From: DASUCS01 sp041166365
GTDB lineage: Bacteria; Actinomycetota; Acidimicrobiia; Acidimicrobiales; JACDCH01
NCBI GenBank assembly: GCA_041166365.1
Contig: JBEEFX010000083.1
Location: 1 to 11,341, forward strand
Length of the DNA stretch: 11,341 nucleotides
Direction of reading: 5' to 3'
The translations under genes were made by a program, and so were the position numbers. Within the stretch, counting starts at the first letter, position 1. Every line of letters begins with the position of its first letter. Below are positions 5,554-11,341 of the stretch, piece after piece. The notes beneath the pieces are model-generated. The model saw only the letters and a program-made list of their open reading frames with translations. It was not told the origin of the DNA and did no database searches.

Positions 5554-6858
5554 ATGGCATGGGACTTTGAGACCGAACCCGAATTCCAAGAGAAGCTCGA
5601 CTGGATCGACACCTTCCTCACCGAGAAGATCGAACCGATCGATCTCGTGTTTCCGGGTCTGGCGTATCACCCGCTCGAAGGAAAACTGCGCGACCTCGTC
5701 GACCCGCTGAAGCAGGAGGTGCGCGACAACGGCCTCTGGGCCTGCCACCTCGGCGCAGACCTCGGTGGCCCTGGCTACGGCCAAGTGAAGCTCGCGCTGA
5801 TGAACGAGAAGCTAGGTCGCTCGAACTGGGCGCCGATCATCTTCGGCACACAGGCACCGGACACCGGCAACGCCGAGATCATCGCTCACTACGGCACCGA
5901 CGAGCAGAAGGAGAAGTACCTCCAGCCGTTGTTGAACGGTGAGTTGTTCTCGAGCTACTCGATGACCGAACCGCAGGGCGGATCGGATCCGACGCAGTTC
6001 CAGACGCGCGCCGAGAAGGACGGCGACGAATGGGTCATCAACGGGTGGAAGTTCTTCTCGTCGAACGCGAAGACGTCGTCGTTCCTCATCGTCATGGTGG
6101 TGACCAACCCCGACGTGAGCGCGTACCAGGGCATGTCGATGTTCCTGGTCCCGACGGACACACCCGGCGTGAACATCGTGCGCAACGTCGGCCTGATGGG
6201 TGAGACCCGCGGGCACGAGGGCAATCACGCGCTCATCCACTACGAGAACGTGCGCGTTCCCGAGGAGAACCTGTTGGGCGGCGAGGGCCAGGCGTTTGCC
6301 ATCGCGCAGACCCGTCTCGGCGGCGGTCGCATCCATCACGCGATGCGCACCGTCGGAATGTGCCAGAAGGCGCTCGACATGATGTGCGAGCGCGCGCTGT
6401 CCCGCCACACGCAGGGCAGCCTGCTGGCCGAGAAGCAGAGCGTGCAGAACTTCATCGCCGACTCGTACATCGAGTTGATGCAGTTCCGCTTGTTCGTGCT
6501 CTACGTCGCGTGGACGATCGACCGGCACAAGGACTACCGCAAGGTGCGACACGACATCGCCGCGGTGAAGGTGCGGATGCCGGAGGTGCTGCAGAACATC
6601 GTGCAGCGGTCGATCCAGGTGCACGGCGCGTTGGGCGTGTCGAACGAGCTGCCGCTCGGCGGGATGTGGATGACCGCTCCGGTGATGGCGCTCGTCGACG
6701 GTCCGAGCGAGGTCCACCGCGTCACCGTCGCCCGTCAGTTGCTCAAGCGCTACCGGCCAGCAGAGGGCCTGTGGCCGACGGAGCATCTGCCGACGAAGGT
6801 CGCGGAAGCGCGAGAGTTGCTCGCGGACTACATCGAGCACGAAGTCGCCAACGCCTGA
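5554..6858 (+). CDS. Acyl-CoA dehydrogenase family protein
   Basis: A 434-residue FAD-dependent acyl-CoA dehydrogenase that would introduce the alpha-beta double bond into an acyl-CoA and pass electrons to electron-transferring flavoprotein. The first 125 residues are the alpha-helical N-domain. The FAD/substrate signature SSYSMTEPQGGSDP is at 133-146, the beta-barrel spans about 147-245, and the C-terminal helices include QVHGALGVSNELPLG (355-369). The position of the usual catalytic Glu (YEGT in medium-chain enzymes) holds Asp382 in VDGPSEVHR, the form I associate with the ACAD10/11-like branch common in mycobacteria. No Glu appears in the alternative isovaleryl-type position near residue 254. 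The length is longer than the 380-390 of short/medium-chain enzymes and again fits that branch. ATG at 5554 has no Shine-Dalgarno. It lies nine bases after the luciferase-like gene. The substrate chain is unknown. Confidence 0.92.
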   Translation: MAWDFETEPEFQEKLDWIDTFLTEKIEPIDLVFPGLAYHPLEGKLRDLVDPLKQEVRDNGLWACHLGADLGGPGYGQVKLALMNEKLGRSNWAPIIFGTQAPDTGNAEIIAHYGTDEQKEKYLQPLLNGELFSSYSMTEPQGGSDPTQFQTRAEKDGDEWVINGWKFFSSNAKTSSFLIVMVVTNPDVSAYQGMSMFLVPTDTPGVNIVRNVGLMGETRGHEGNHALIHYENVRVPEENLLGGEGQAFAIAQTRLGGGRIHHAMRTVGMCQKALDMMCERALSRHTQGSLLAEKQSVQNFIADSYIELMQFRLFVLYVAWTIDRHKDYRKVRHDIAAVKVRMPEVLQNIVQRSIQVHGALGVSNELPLGGMWMTAPVMALVDGPSEVHRVTVARQLLKRYRPAEGLWPTEHLPTKVAEARELLADYIEHEVANA

Positions 6859-6889
6859 GCACTGTCGCGCGCACGACGATCGTCCTCGA

Positions 6890-6959
6890 GGGCGGATACG
6901 CCCGCGATGATGCGCAATCCAGCCGAATGGGCTGGTAACACCACGCTTTCGCCAAGCGT
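6890..6959. other. Cluster of three small perfect hairpins in the intergenic region after acyl-CoA dehydrogenase
   Basis: Within 70 bases lie three perfect inverted repeats. GGGCG and CGCCC flank GATA (6890-6903). CCAGCC and GGCTGG flank GAATG (6919-6935). ACGCTT and AAGCGT flank TCGCC (6943-6959). They sit between the dehydrogenase stop and the next gene's start. None has a following T-run, so a classical intrinsic terminator is not supported. T-less hairpin termination, RNA protection or protein binding are possible. Confidence 0.4.
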
Positions 6960-6983
6960 CTACCACTGCGCATCTCGGACCAA

Positions 6984-6989
6984 TAGGGT
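6984..6989 (+). promoter_or_regulatory. Candidate -10 element (TAGGGT) for the isoamylase-N protein
   Basis: TAGGGT ends 9 bases before the ATG at 6999 in the locally A+T-richer sequence ACCAATAGGGT. It resembles the TAGTCT hexamers at 4556-4561 and 5542-5547. There is no obvious Shine-Dalgarno, so a very short or absent leader is likely. Confidence 0.3.
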
Positions 6990-6998
6990 CGTAGCCCC

Positions 6999-7370
6999 AT
7001 GTTGGAGCGCGAGCCGGATCCGAGGAGCGGCAAGATCAGGGTCACGTTCCGGCTACCGGTGGCCGCCGGGGCCACCGTCGCCTGGGTCGCAGGCGAGTGG
7101 AACGACTGGTCGCACCTCGCCGATCAGATGGAGGCGACCGCCGACGGCGTGCTGGAGTGCCGCGTCCTGCTGGAGCCGGGACGGTCGTACCGCTTCCGCT
7201 ACTACCTCGGAGCGGGCCGGTGGGAGAACGACTGGAATGCCGATTCCTACGTCGACAACGAGTTCGGCGGAGCCGACTCGGTCGTCACGCTCGACCCGAT
7301 CGGGTCGTGGCCACCCAAAGGGAATCGCGCCGAGTCCGTTCCGCCGCCGCGTGTTGACGATCGCGCCTGA
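6999..7370 (+). CDS. Isoamylase early-set (CBM48-like) single-domain protein
   Basis: A 123-residue protein made of one early-set beta-sandwich of the type at the N-terminus of glycogen-branching and debranching enzymes and in the glycogen-binding part of AMPK. The core signature is VAWVAGEWNDWS (27-38). It is followed by DG, the V-x-L-x-P-G-R-x-Y-x-F-R-Y-Y-L strand block (56-70) and ENDWNADSYVDNEFGGADS (76-94). The aromatic residues of the first block are those that usually stack on alpha-glucan. No catalytic domain is attached, so it probably binds glycogen or another glucan, or acts as a small adaptor. Residues 100-123 are proline-rich and look unstructured. The ATG follows a TAGGGT element. 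The 3' end overlaps the acetyltransferase start by 20 bases in another frame, so the two are likely cotranscribed. Its link to the acyl-CoA genes is unclear. Confidence 0.85.
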   Translation: MLEREPDPRSGKIRVTFRLPVAAGATVAWVAGEWNDWSHLADQMEATADGVLECRVLLEPGRSYRFRYYLGAGRWENDWNADSYVDNEFGGADSVVTLDPIGSWPPKGNRAESVPPPRVDDRA

Positions 7371-7791
7371 GCCGCTCGACTCGGCCGACGCCCGGCGGCT
7401 GATCAGCGAGCTCGATGCCCACCTCAATTCGCTGTATCCGCCGGAGGACAACTTCACGGATCTGCCGACAGCGGACGTGTTCCTCATCGCGCGGCTCGAT
7501 GACGTTGCGGTCGGGTGTGGTGCCGTGCGCTTCCTCGACGCGGACACCGCGGAGGTGAAGCGCATGTACGTCGCGCCCGCCGCCCGCGGCGATGGTGTCG
7601 GTCGGCAGCTGCTGGACGAGCTCGAGCAGTTTGCCCGCGGCCGCGGTGCGCAACGGCTCGTGCTGGAGACCGGCCCGCTCCAGGTCGAGGCACTCGCCCT
7701 CTACGAGCGCGCCGGCTTCGCGCCGACACCGTGCTGGGGCGACTATGCCCACGGCAACAACAGCATCTGCTACGAGAAGCTCCTGCAGTAA
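7351..7791 (+). CDS. GNAT family N-acetyltransferase
   Basis: A 146-residue GNAT-fold protein, the normal size of a single-domain member, expected to move an acetyl group from acetyl-CoA to an amine. Motif A is clear: AEVKRMYVAPAARGDGVGRQLL (67-88), with the pyrophosphate-binding R-G-D-G-V-G loop at 79-84. Motif B follows in ALALYERAGF (114-123). The N-terminal half contains HLNSLYPPEDN (24-34), seen in a common subgroup of small actinobacterial acetyltransferases. The substrate is not predictable. GTG at 7351 is chosen because the fold begins immediately and the upstream part of the open frame is antisense-like. TTG at 7354 is an alternative. No Shine-Dalgarno is visible, so initiation may depend on coupling to the preceding gene, whose last 20 bases it overlaps. 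It converges on the SDR gene with 20 bases between stops. Confidence 0.87.
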   Translation: MLTIAPEPLDSADARRLISELDAHLNSLYPPEDNFTDLPTADVFLIARLDDVAVGCGAVRFLDADTAEVKRMYVAPAARGDGVGRQLLDELEQFARGRGAQRLVLETGPLQVEALALYERAGFAPTPCWGDYAHGNNSICYEKLLQ

Positions 7792-7811
7792 TCGGCGAAA
7801 CGTGAAGAGGG

Positions 7812-8603
7812 TTACTCCGTCAGGAGTGCGTAGTTGGCGCCGCGTCTCAGATGGTGGCCGCCGTCGATGGGCAGGCACGCGCCGGTGATCCACGACGACT
7901 CGGGACCGGCGAGGAAGCGCACCGCCTCGGCGATGTCGTCGACGGTGCCCAGCCGGCCGAGCGGCATGTTGGCGATGTAGTCGTCGAGCAACTTGCCGCC
8001 CGCGGTGATGAACGACATCAGCTCGTCGTCGACGATGCCTGGTTGCACGACGTTCACGCGGATGCCGAACGATCCGAGCTCCTCGGCGGCATACCGGCAC
8101 GCGTGCTCGATGCCGGCTTTCGCCGAGCCGTACGCCCACAGCGACCGGTGCGGGAAGTGGCCGGCGCCGGAGGACATGCCGACGATCGATCCGCTCCCGG
8201 CCTCCTTCATGGCGGCGGCCGCGTGCTTGATGCAGATGATCGTGCCCATGAGGTTGAGGTCGATCGTCGCCCGCACCGCGTCGACGTCGGCCGAGTCGAA
8301 CGCGCCGATGTGGAACGAGCCGCCGGCGTTCGCGAACAGCATGTCGAGGTTGCCCGTGGGCTCGCGAGCAAACGCCACCGCCGCTGCGACCTGCTCCTCG
8401 ACGGTGACGTCGGCGACGATCGATCGGATCGACCCGCCCTCACCGGTCGCCGACGAGATCTCGGCTACCGCCTTGATCAGCTTCTCCTCCGTGCGTCCAC
8501 AGATCGCGACGTGCGCTCCGTCGGCTGCCAGTCGAGCGGCTGATGCGAGCCCGATGCCGCTCCCGCCCCCCGTCACCAGCGCGGTCAAGCCCCGGATGCT
8601 CAC
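7812..8603 (-). CDS. SDR family oxidoreductase
   Basis: A 263-residue classical short-chain dehydrogenase/reductase, expected to interconvert an alcohol and a ketone with NAD(P). The cofactor loop TGGGSGIG is at 11-18, ANAGG at 91-95, catalytic Ser145 and the Y-x-x-x-K pair Tyr158 and Lys162 in order, then VQPGIVDDE (186-194). Arg37 after the second strand (CGRTEEK) may favour NADP, though this is only suggestive. The C-terminus ends in GACLPIDGG, usual for the family. The start is GTG at 8603, in a GTGA overlap with the P450 stop and with AAGG 7 bases upstream. GTG at 8606 is possible. It is the last gene of a leftward unit with the P450 and CoA-transferase, so it may oxidise the hydroxylated P450 product. 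The chemistry is family-based and the substrate is inferred only as lipid-like. Confidence 0.9.
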   Translation of the reverse strand: MSIRGLTALVTGGGSGIGLASAARLAADGAHVAICGRTEEKLIKAVAEISSATGEGGSIRSIVADVTVEEQVAAAVAFAREPTGNLDMLFANAGGSFHIGAFDSADVDAVRATIDLNLMGTIICIKHAAAAMKEAGSGSIVGMSSGAGHFPHRSLWAYGSAKAGIEHACRYAAEELGSFGIRVNVVQPGIVDDELMSFITAGGKLLDDYIANMPLGRLGTVDDIAEAVRFLAGPESSWITGACLPIDGGHHLRRGANYALLTE

Positions 8604-9769
8604 CACGCCACCTTCATCGTCTCGTAGCCGCTCACGAAGTTGGCCGGTCGGTGGTGCGGTTCCGTCCCGTCGACGAGGTGGATGCCGGGCAACCGGTCGA
8701 GCAGCTGCTCGAACATCACCTGCAGCTCGAGACGAGCGAGGGAGTTGCCCAGACAGAAGTGCGTGCCGAACCCGAAGGCCACGTGCTCGTTCGGCGTGCG
8801 AGTGATGTCGAACCGGAACGGGTCGGCGAAATGCTCCTCGTCGCGATTCGCTGACGGGTACAGCAGCAACACCTTCTGGCCCTCGCGGATCTGCTGCCCG
8901 CGCAGTTCGATGTCGCGGGTCGCCGTCCGCGCCATGTTCTTGATGGGCGACACCCACCGGAGCATCTCCTCGACGGCCGATGGCAGGAGCGATCGATCGG
9001 CGAGCAGCGCATCCCACTGGTCGCGTTGCGTCATCAGCTGGTACAGCCCGCCCGTGATCACGTGTCGCGTCGTCTCGTCGCCCCCGATGAGGATGAGAAG
9101 CGTCTCGTGCACGAGGGTCTCGTCATCGAAGCGATCGCCGTCGACCTCGGCGTGGACGAGGATGCTCGTGAGGTCATCGCGCGGTGACAGGCGACGATCG
9201 GCGATCACGTCCGCCATGTAGCTCGTGTAGCCCGCGAACGCGTCCATCATCGAGGTGAGCTTCTCGGGGTCGTCCTGGCCGAGGCCGCGCATCAGGTCGT
9301 CCGACCACTTCAACAGCATCGGATGGTCGGCCTCCTCGAATCCCAACGCGTCGCCGATCATCACGAGAGGCAACCAGGCGGCGACATCGGTGACGAAGTC
9401 GCACTGCCCCTGATCCAACACCCGGTCGACGAGCCGGTCGACGATGCCGCGGACCTTGCTCTCCTGCGAGCGCACCTGCTGCGGCGTGAAGCCCTTGTTC
9501 ACGAGCTTGCGGCGATGCCAGTGCACCGGATCGTCCTGCTCGATCATCATTCCCGTCGGGCCGCTGTCCGGCCGGATGCCGCCGGCACTGGACCACAGGT
9601 CCGGATGTTTCGAGACCTCTTTGACGTCGTCGTACTTGGCGATGCCCCACACCCCGGCGGCCTCGTCCCAGTGCACCGGCGAGTGCTCCCGCAACCACGT
9701 GAGCCCCGCGTGCGGGTCCGCGCCCCAGAAGTCGCCGCTGACGAAATCGAGCTCAGGCAGTTCCCCCAT
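8600..9769 (-). CDS. Cytochrome P450
   Basis: A 389-residue soluble bacterial P450 with no membrane anchor, which would oxygenate a hydrophobic substrate using O2 and electrons from a ferredoxin. The I-helix oxygen-activation motif is GGDETT (229-234). The K-helix E-x-x-R is Glu268 to Arg271. The heme loop FGFGTHFCLG (332-341) puts the thiolate ligand at Cys339. MIEQDDPVHWHRRKLVNKGFTPQQV (75-99) is the usual C-helix region with the heme-contacting histidine and arginine. General resemblance is to actinobacterial P450s such as those acting on sterol or fatty side chains, but the subfamily cannot be fixed by eye. ATG at 9769 is used because the fold starts there. It overlaps the end of the CoA-transferase by 17 bases, and an AAGAG lies 7 bases upstream. 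No ferredoxin or ferredoxin reductase gene is nearby, so redox partners must come from elsewhere. Confidence 0.93.
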   Translation of the reverse strand: MGELPELDFVSGDFWGADPHAGLTWLREHSPVHWDEAAGVWGIAKYDDVKEVSKHPDLWSSAGGIRPDSGPTGMMIEQDDPVHWHRRKLVNKGFTPQQVRSQESKVRGIVDRLVDRVLDQGQCDFVTDVAAWLPLVMIGDALGFEEADHPMLLKWSDDLMRGLGQDDPEKLTSMMDAFAGYTSYMADVIADRRLSPRDDLTSILVHAEVDGDRFDDETLVHETLLILIGGDETTRHVITGGLYQLMTQRDQWDALLADRSLLPSAVEEMLRWVSPIKNMARTATRDIELRGQQIREGQKVLLLYPSANRDEEHFADPFRFDITRTPNEHVAFGFGTHFCLGNSLARLELQVMFEQLLDRLPGIHLVDGTEPHHRPANFVSGYETMKVAW

Positions 9770-10730
9770 GAAGCCACTCTTGCACGACCTCATCGGTGTG
9801 ATCTCCCAGCGCGGGGCCGAGGTGGCTGACGACGCCCGGAGTCGCGCTGAGCCGCGGCGCCGGAGCCGGAACCGTCATGCCGTCGACGGTGGTGAGACTC
9901 GCTCGTTCGACGACGTGCTCGTCGCTCGCGAGCTCCGGGAGATCGTTCACCGCGACGGCGGGCACGCGCGCCTCGATGAGCGCGGCGAGTGCCGCGGCTG
10001 CCGGGCGCGCCGCGACCCACGCGCTCACCTCATCACCCGCGAGATCGCGCAGTCGCTCGAGCTGACCATCCGTCGTGGCGGAGATCGCGATCGCGCGACC
10101 ATCGGCGGCGGTGAGCACGGTGCGGAACGACCGCACTCCGGCCACACCGGCGAGCGCGGGGCCGAGGAGCGGGAGCAACGCCTCGTACAGGCTCACGTCG
10201 ACCACCTGACCGTTCCCGCCGCCCGCGTCGCGCCAGTACAGCGCGGCCAGCACGCCGACCACTCCCGTGATCGATCCGAGCGCGTCGCCGAGCGGTGCCC
10301 CGCCGATGGGCAGCCCCACGAACGCCTCGGCCAGCGAGCCGTTGCCGGCGCGGCCAGCGTACGGGCCGGTCGTGCCGAACGCCGTCACGTGCGCGATCAC
10401 CGCGCGAGGGTTGCGGGCGCCGAGCTCCTGGTCGGTGCATCCCCAGTGCTCGAGTACGCGTCCCGGTTGATTGAGGACGATGACGTCGGCGACCGCAGCC
10501 AGGGCGTGCAGCGTCTCGAGGCCGTCGGCCGTGTCGAAGTCCACGCGGACGGATCGTTTGTTGCGACCCGCCAACGCCCACGGCACGGCGCCGAACGCTC
10601 GCAATGGATCACCGCCGCGGGGCTCGACCTTCACGACATCGGCACCGAAGTCGCCCAACATGGCGGCCAACACCGGCCCGGGGAACAGCGTGGCGACGTC
10701 GAGCACCTTGACCCCGGCGAGCGCGCCCAT
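9753..10730 (-). CDS. Class III (CaiB/BaiF-family) CoA-transferase, short form
   Basis: A 325-residue family III CoA-transferase that would move CoA between an acyl-CoA and a free carboxylate. The N-terminus VLDVATLFPGPVLAAMLGDFGADVVKVEPRGGDPLR (9-44) is diagnostic. GRNKRSVRVDF (55-65) and the NQPGRVLE segment (87-94) follow. The catalytic aspartate appears conserved as Asp149 in PLGDALGS, aligned by eye to Asp169 of formyl-CoA transferase. The length is well below the roughly 380-430 usual for the family, with a shortened middle (after GPYAGRAG) and C-terminus, yet no frameshift or stop is seen. ATG at 10730 fits the family start; GTG at 10736 would add two residues. A TAGGTT element lies 9 bases upstream of the ATG. 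It could activate the carboxylate product of P450 oxidation for beta-oxidation, an inference from gene order. Confidence 0.88.
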   Translation of the reverse strand: MGALAGVKVLDVATLFPGPVLAAMLGDFGADVVKVEPRGGDPLRAFGAVPWALAGRNKRSVRVDFDTADGLETLHALAAVADVIVLNQPGRVLEHWGCTDQELGARNPRAVIAHVTAFGTTGPYAGRAGNGSLAEAFVGLPIGGAPLGDALGSITGVVGVLAALYWRDAGGGNGQVVDVSLYEALLPLLGPALAGVAGVRSFRTVLTAADGRAIAISATTDGQLERLRDLAGDEVSAWVAARPAAAALAALIEARVPAVAVNDLPELASDEHVVERASLTTVDGMTVPAPAPRLSATPGVVSHLGPALGDHTDEVVQEWLHGGTA

Positions 10731-10739
10731 GCGCACCCG

Positions 10740-10745
10740 AACCTA
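10740..10745 (-). promoter_or_regulatory. Candidate -10 element (TAGGTT) before the CoA-transferase
   Basis: The minus strand reads TAGGTT in the 36-base gap between the hypothetical gene and the CoA-transferase, ending 9 bases before ATG at 10730. It resembles the other TAG-type hexamers in the window. If used, the CoA-transferase, P450 and SDR unit has its own start site. No -35 box or Shine-Dalgarno is evident. Confidence 0.28.
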
Positions 10746-10766
10746 CGCCGTTGCGATCGAGCTCGG

Positions 10767-11324
10767 TCAGCCGGTGGCGCGTGCCTGTTCGGGCACGGTG
10801 GTGATCAGGGCGCAGACGATGAGCCCGCGCTCCAGCCTGCGGGCCAGAGCCCTCGCGGCGTGAGGGGCGCCCAGCTCGCCGCTGTCGTCCAACCGGCGAA
10901 GCTCGTCGAGCACGTCACCGATCAGATCGGCGCTCACCTCCTTCGGATCGCCGCTGGCGTTCGTGGCTGCGGCGATCTGCAGTCGGTGGCGAACCTCGGG
11001 CGAGCCGCCGGCGCGGGCCAGCTGCCCCGCCGCGGACAAGAGGTCGTCGCGGGTGACCGCGACACCTTTGAACGCGTCCGCCAGCCGGGCGCTGGCGACG
11101 CTGCGGACGTCCTGTGGTCCGAGGCCGCGGGCCCGTAGGCGCGTCGCAGCGGCGGGGTCGCGCACCCCGGCGGCGACCCAACTGGCAGCTTCGTCGTGAT
11201 CGAACTTCGCATGCCAGGCCTTGACCTCTGACGGCGCGAGCGACAGTCCTTTCCAGTCCGCTCGCCAGGATCCGGATTCACTTCCTGACTCCATGGACGG
11301 CCAGCCAGCGCACACTTCTTCCAC
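10767..11324 (-). CDS. Hypothetical protein with short Trp/Gly helical repeats (possibly partial at its N-terminus)
   Basis: I do not recognise a characterised family. The 185-residue form starts at GTG 11324, with GAGGG 6 bases upstream. The frame stays open to the right edge (11341), so a longer protein beginning outside the window is possible. Residues 20-80 show a degenerate unit of about 13 residues, a Gly, two or three residues, Pro or Asp with a Glu/Ala pair, then Trp or Leu: KGLSLAPSEVKAWHA, KFDHDEAASWVAA, GVRDPAAATRLRA, RGLGPQDVRSVAS. The residues upstream and just after the GTG (RGFTVEEVCAGW) read like one more unit, which favours the longer form. The remainder (87-185) is Ala/Leu/Arg-rich and probably helical. 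There is no signal peptide or membrane segment. It precedes the CoA-transferase unit by 36 bases on the same strand. Confidence 0.65.
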   Translation of the reverse strand: MEEVCAGWPSMESGSESGSWRADWKGLSLAPSEVKAWHAKFDHDEAASWVAAGVRDPAAATRLRARGLGPQDVRSVASARLADAFKGVAVTRDDLLSAAGQLARAGGSPEVRHRLQIAAATNASGDPKEVSADLIGDVLDELRRLDDSGELGAPHAARALARRLERGLIVCALITTVPEQARATG

Positions 11325-11341
11325 CGTGAACCCTCGGTCGA

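Noticed and set aside
5812..6966. Minus-strand open frame of 384 codons
   Set aside because: It is wholly antisense to the acyl-CoA dehydrogenase, whose plus-strand frame carries the family signatures.
6907..7350. Upstream part of the acetyltransferase open frame
   Set aside because: It is rich in Arg and Ser and out of frame with the isoamylase-N protein. The GNAT fold begins at about 7351.
7792..7811. Terminator between the convergent acetyltransferase and SDR genes
   Set aside because: Only 20 bases separate the stops, and no hairpin or T-run is visible.
9444..11138. Long plus-strand open frame of 564 codons
   Set aside because: It is antisense to the P450, CoA-transferase and hypothetical genes and has the Arg/Gly/His-rich composition of a shadow frame in G+C-rich DNA, with no recognisable domain.

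Overview
The window is about two-thirds G+C, uses GTG and TTG starts beside ATG, and encodes an F420-type luciferase-like oxidoreductase, a cytochrome P450 and several acyl-CoA enzymes. This points to an actinobacterium. The style (leaderless-looking starts, sterol/lipid-type catabolic genes, an injection-system locus) would suit Acidimicrobiia, but that placement is inference. No tRNA, rRNA, insertion sequence or CRISPR array is visible.

Left end (1-1712, minus strand): two genes that look like the edge of an extracellular contractile injection system (eCIS) locus. A DUF4255/Pvc16-type protein is followed 12 bases later by a protein running off the left edge, with Ig-like beta domains, one membrane helix and the beginning of a carboxypeptidase-regulatory-like domain. 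A 278-base A+T-richer divergent intergenic region (1713-1990) separates them from the metabolic genes.

Middle (1991-7791): on the plus strand, an enoyl-CoA hydratase and a quinone-oxidoreductase-type dehydrogenase overlap by 4 bases (ATGA). A type II-like thioesterase faces them on the minus strand and overlaps the dehydrogenase tail by 49 bases. Divergent from the thioesterase are an F420-type luciferase-like oxidoreductase and an acyl-CoA dehydrogenase. After an intergenic stretch with three small hairpins come a single-domain isoamylase-N (CBM48-like) protein and an overlapping GNAT acetyltransferase.

Right end (7812-11341, minus strand): a tight block reading leftward, with a hypothetical protein carrying Trp/Gly repeats (its frame is open to the right edge), a short class III CoA-transferase, a cytochrome P450 and an SDR dehydrogenase. 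Stop/start overlaps of 17 and 4 bases argue that the last three are cotranscribed.

Together, the P450 (oxygenation), SDR (alcohol/ketone), CoA-transferase (CoA activation), acyl-CoA dehydrogenase and enoyl-CoA hydratase (beta-oxidation), thioesterase (CoA or carrier release) and F420-type enzyme could handle a hydrophobic substrate such as a sterol, terpenoid or branched fatty acid. The substrate cannot be read from the sequence. The most striking item is the eCIS edge with its probable membrane-spanning protein.
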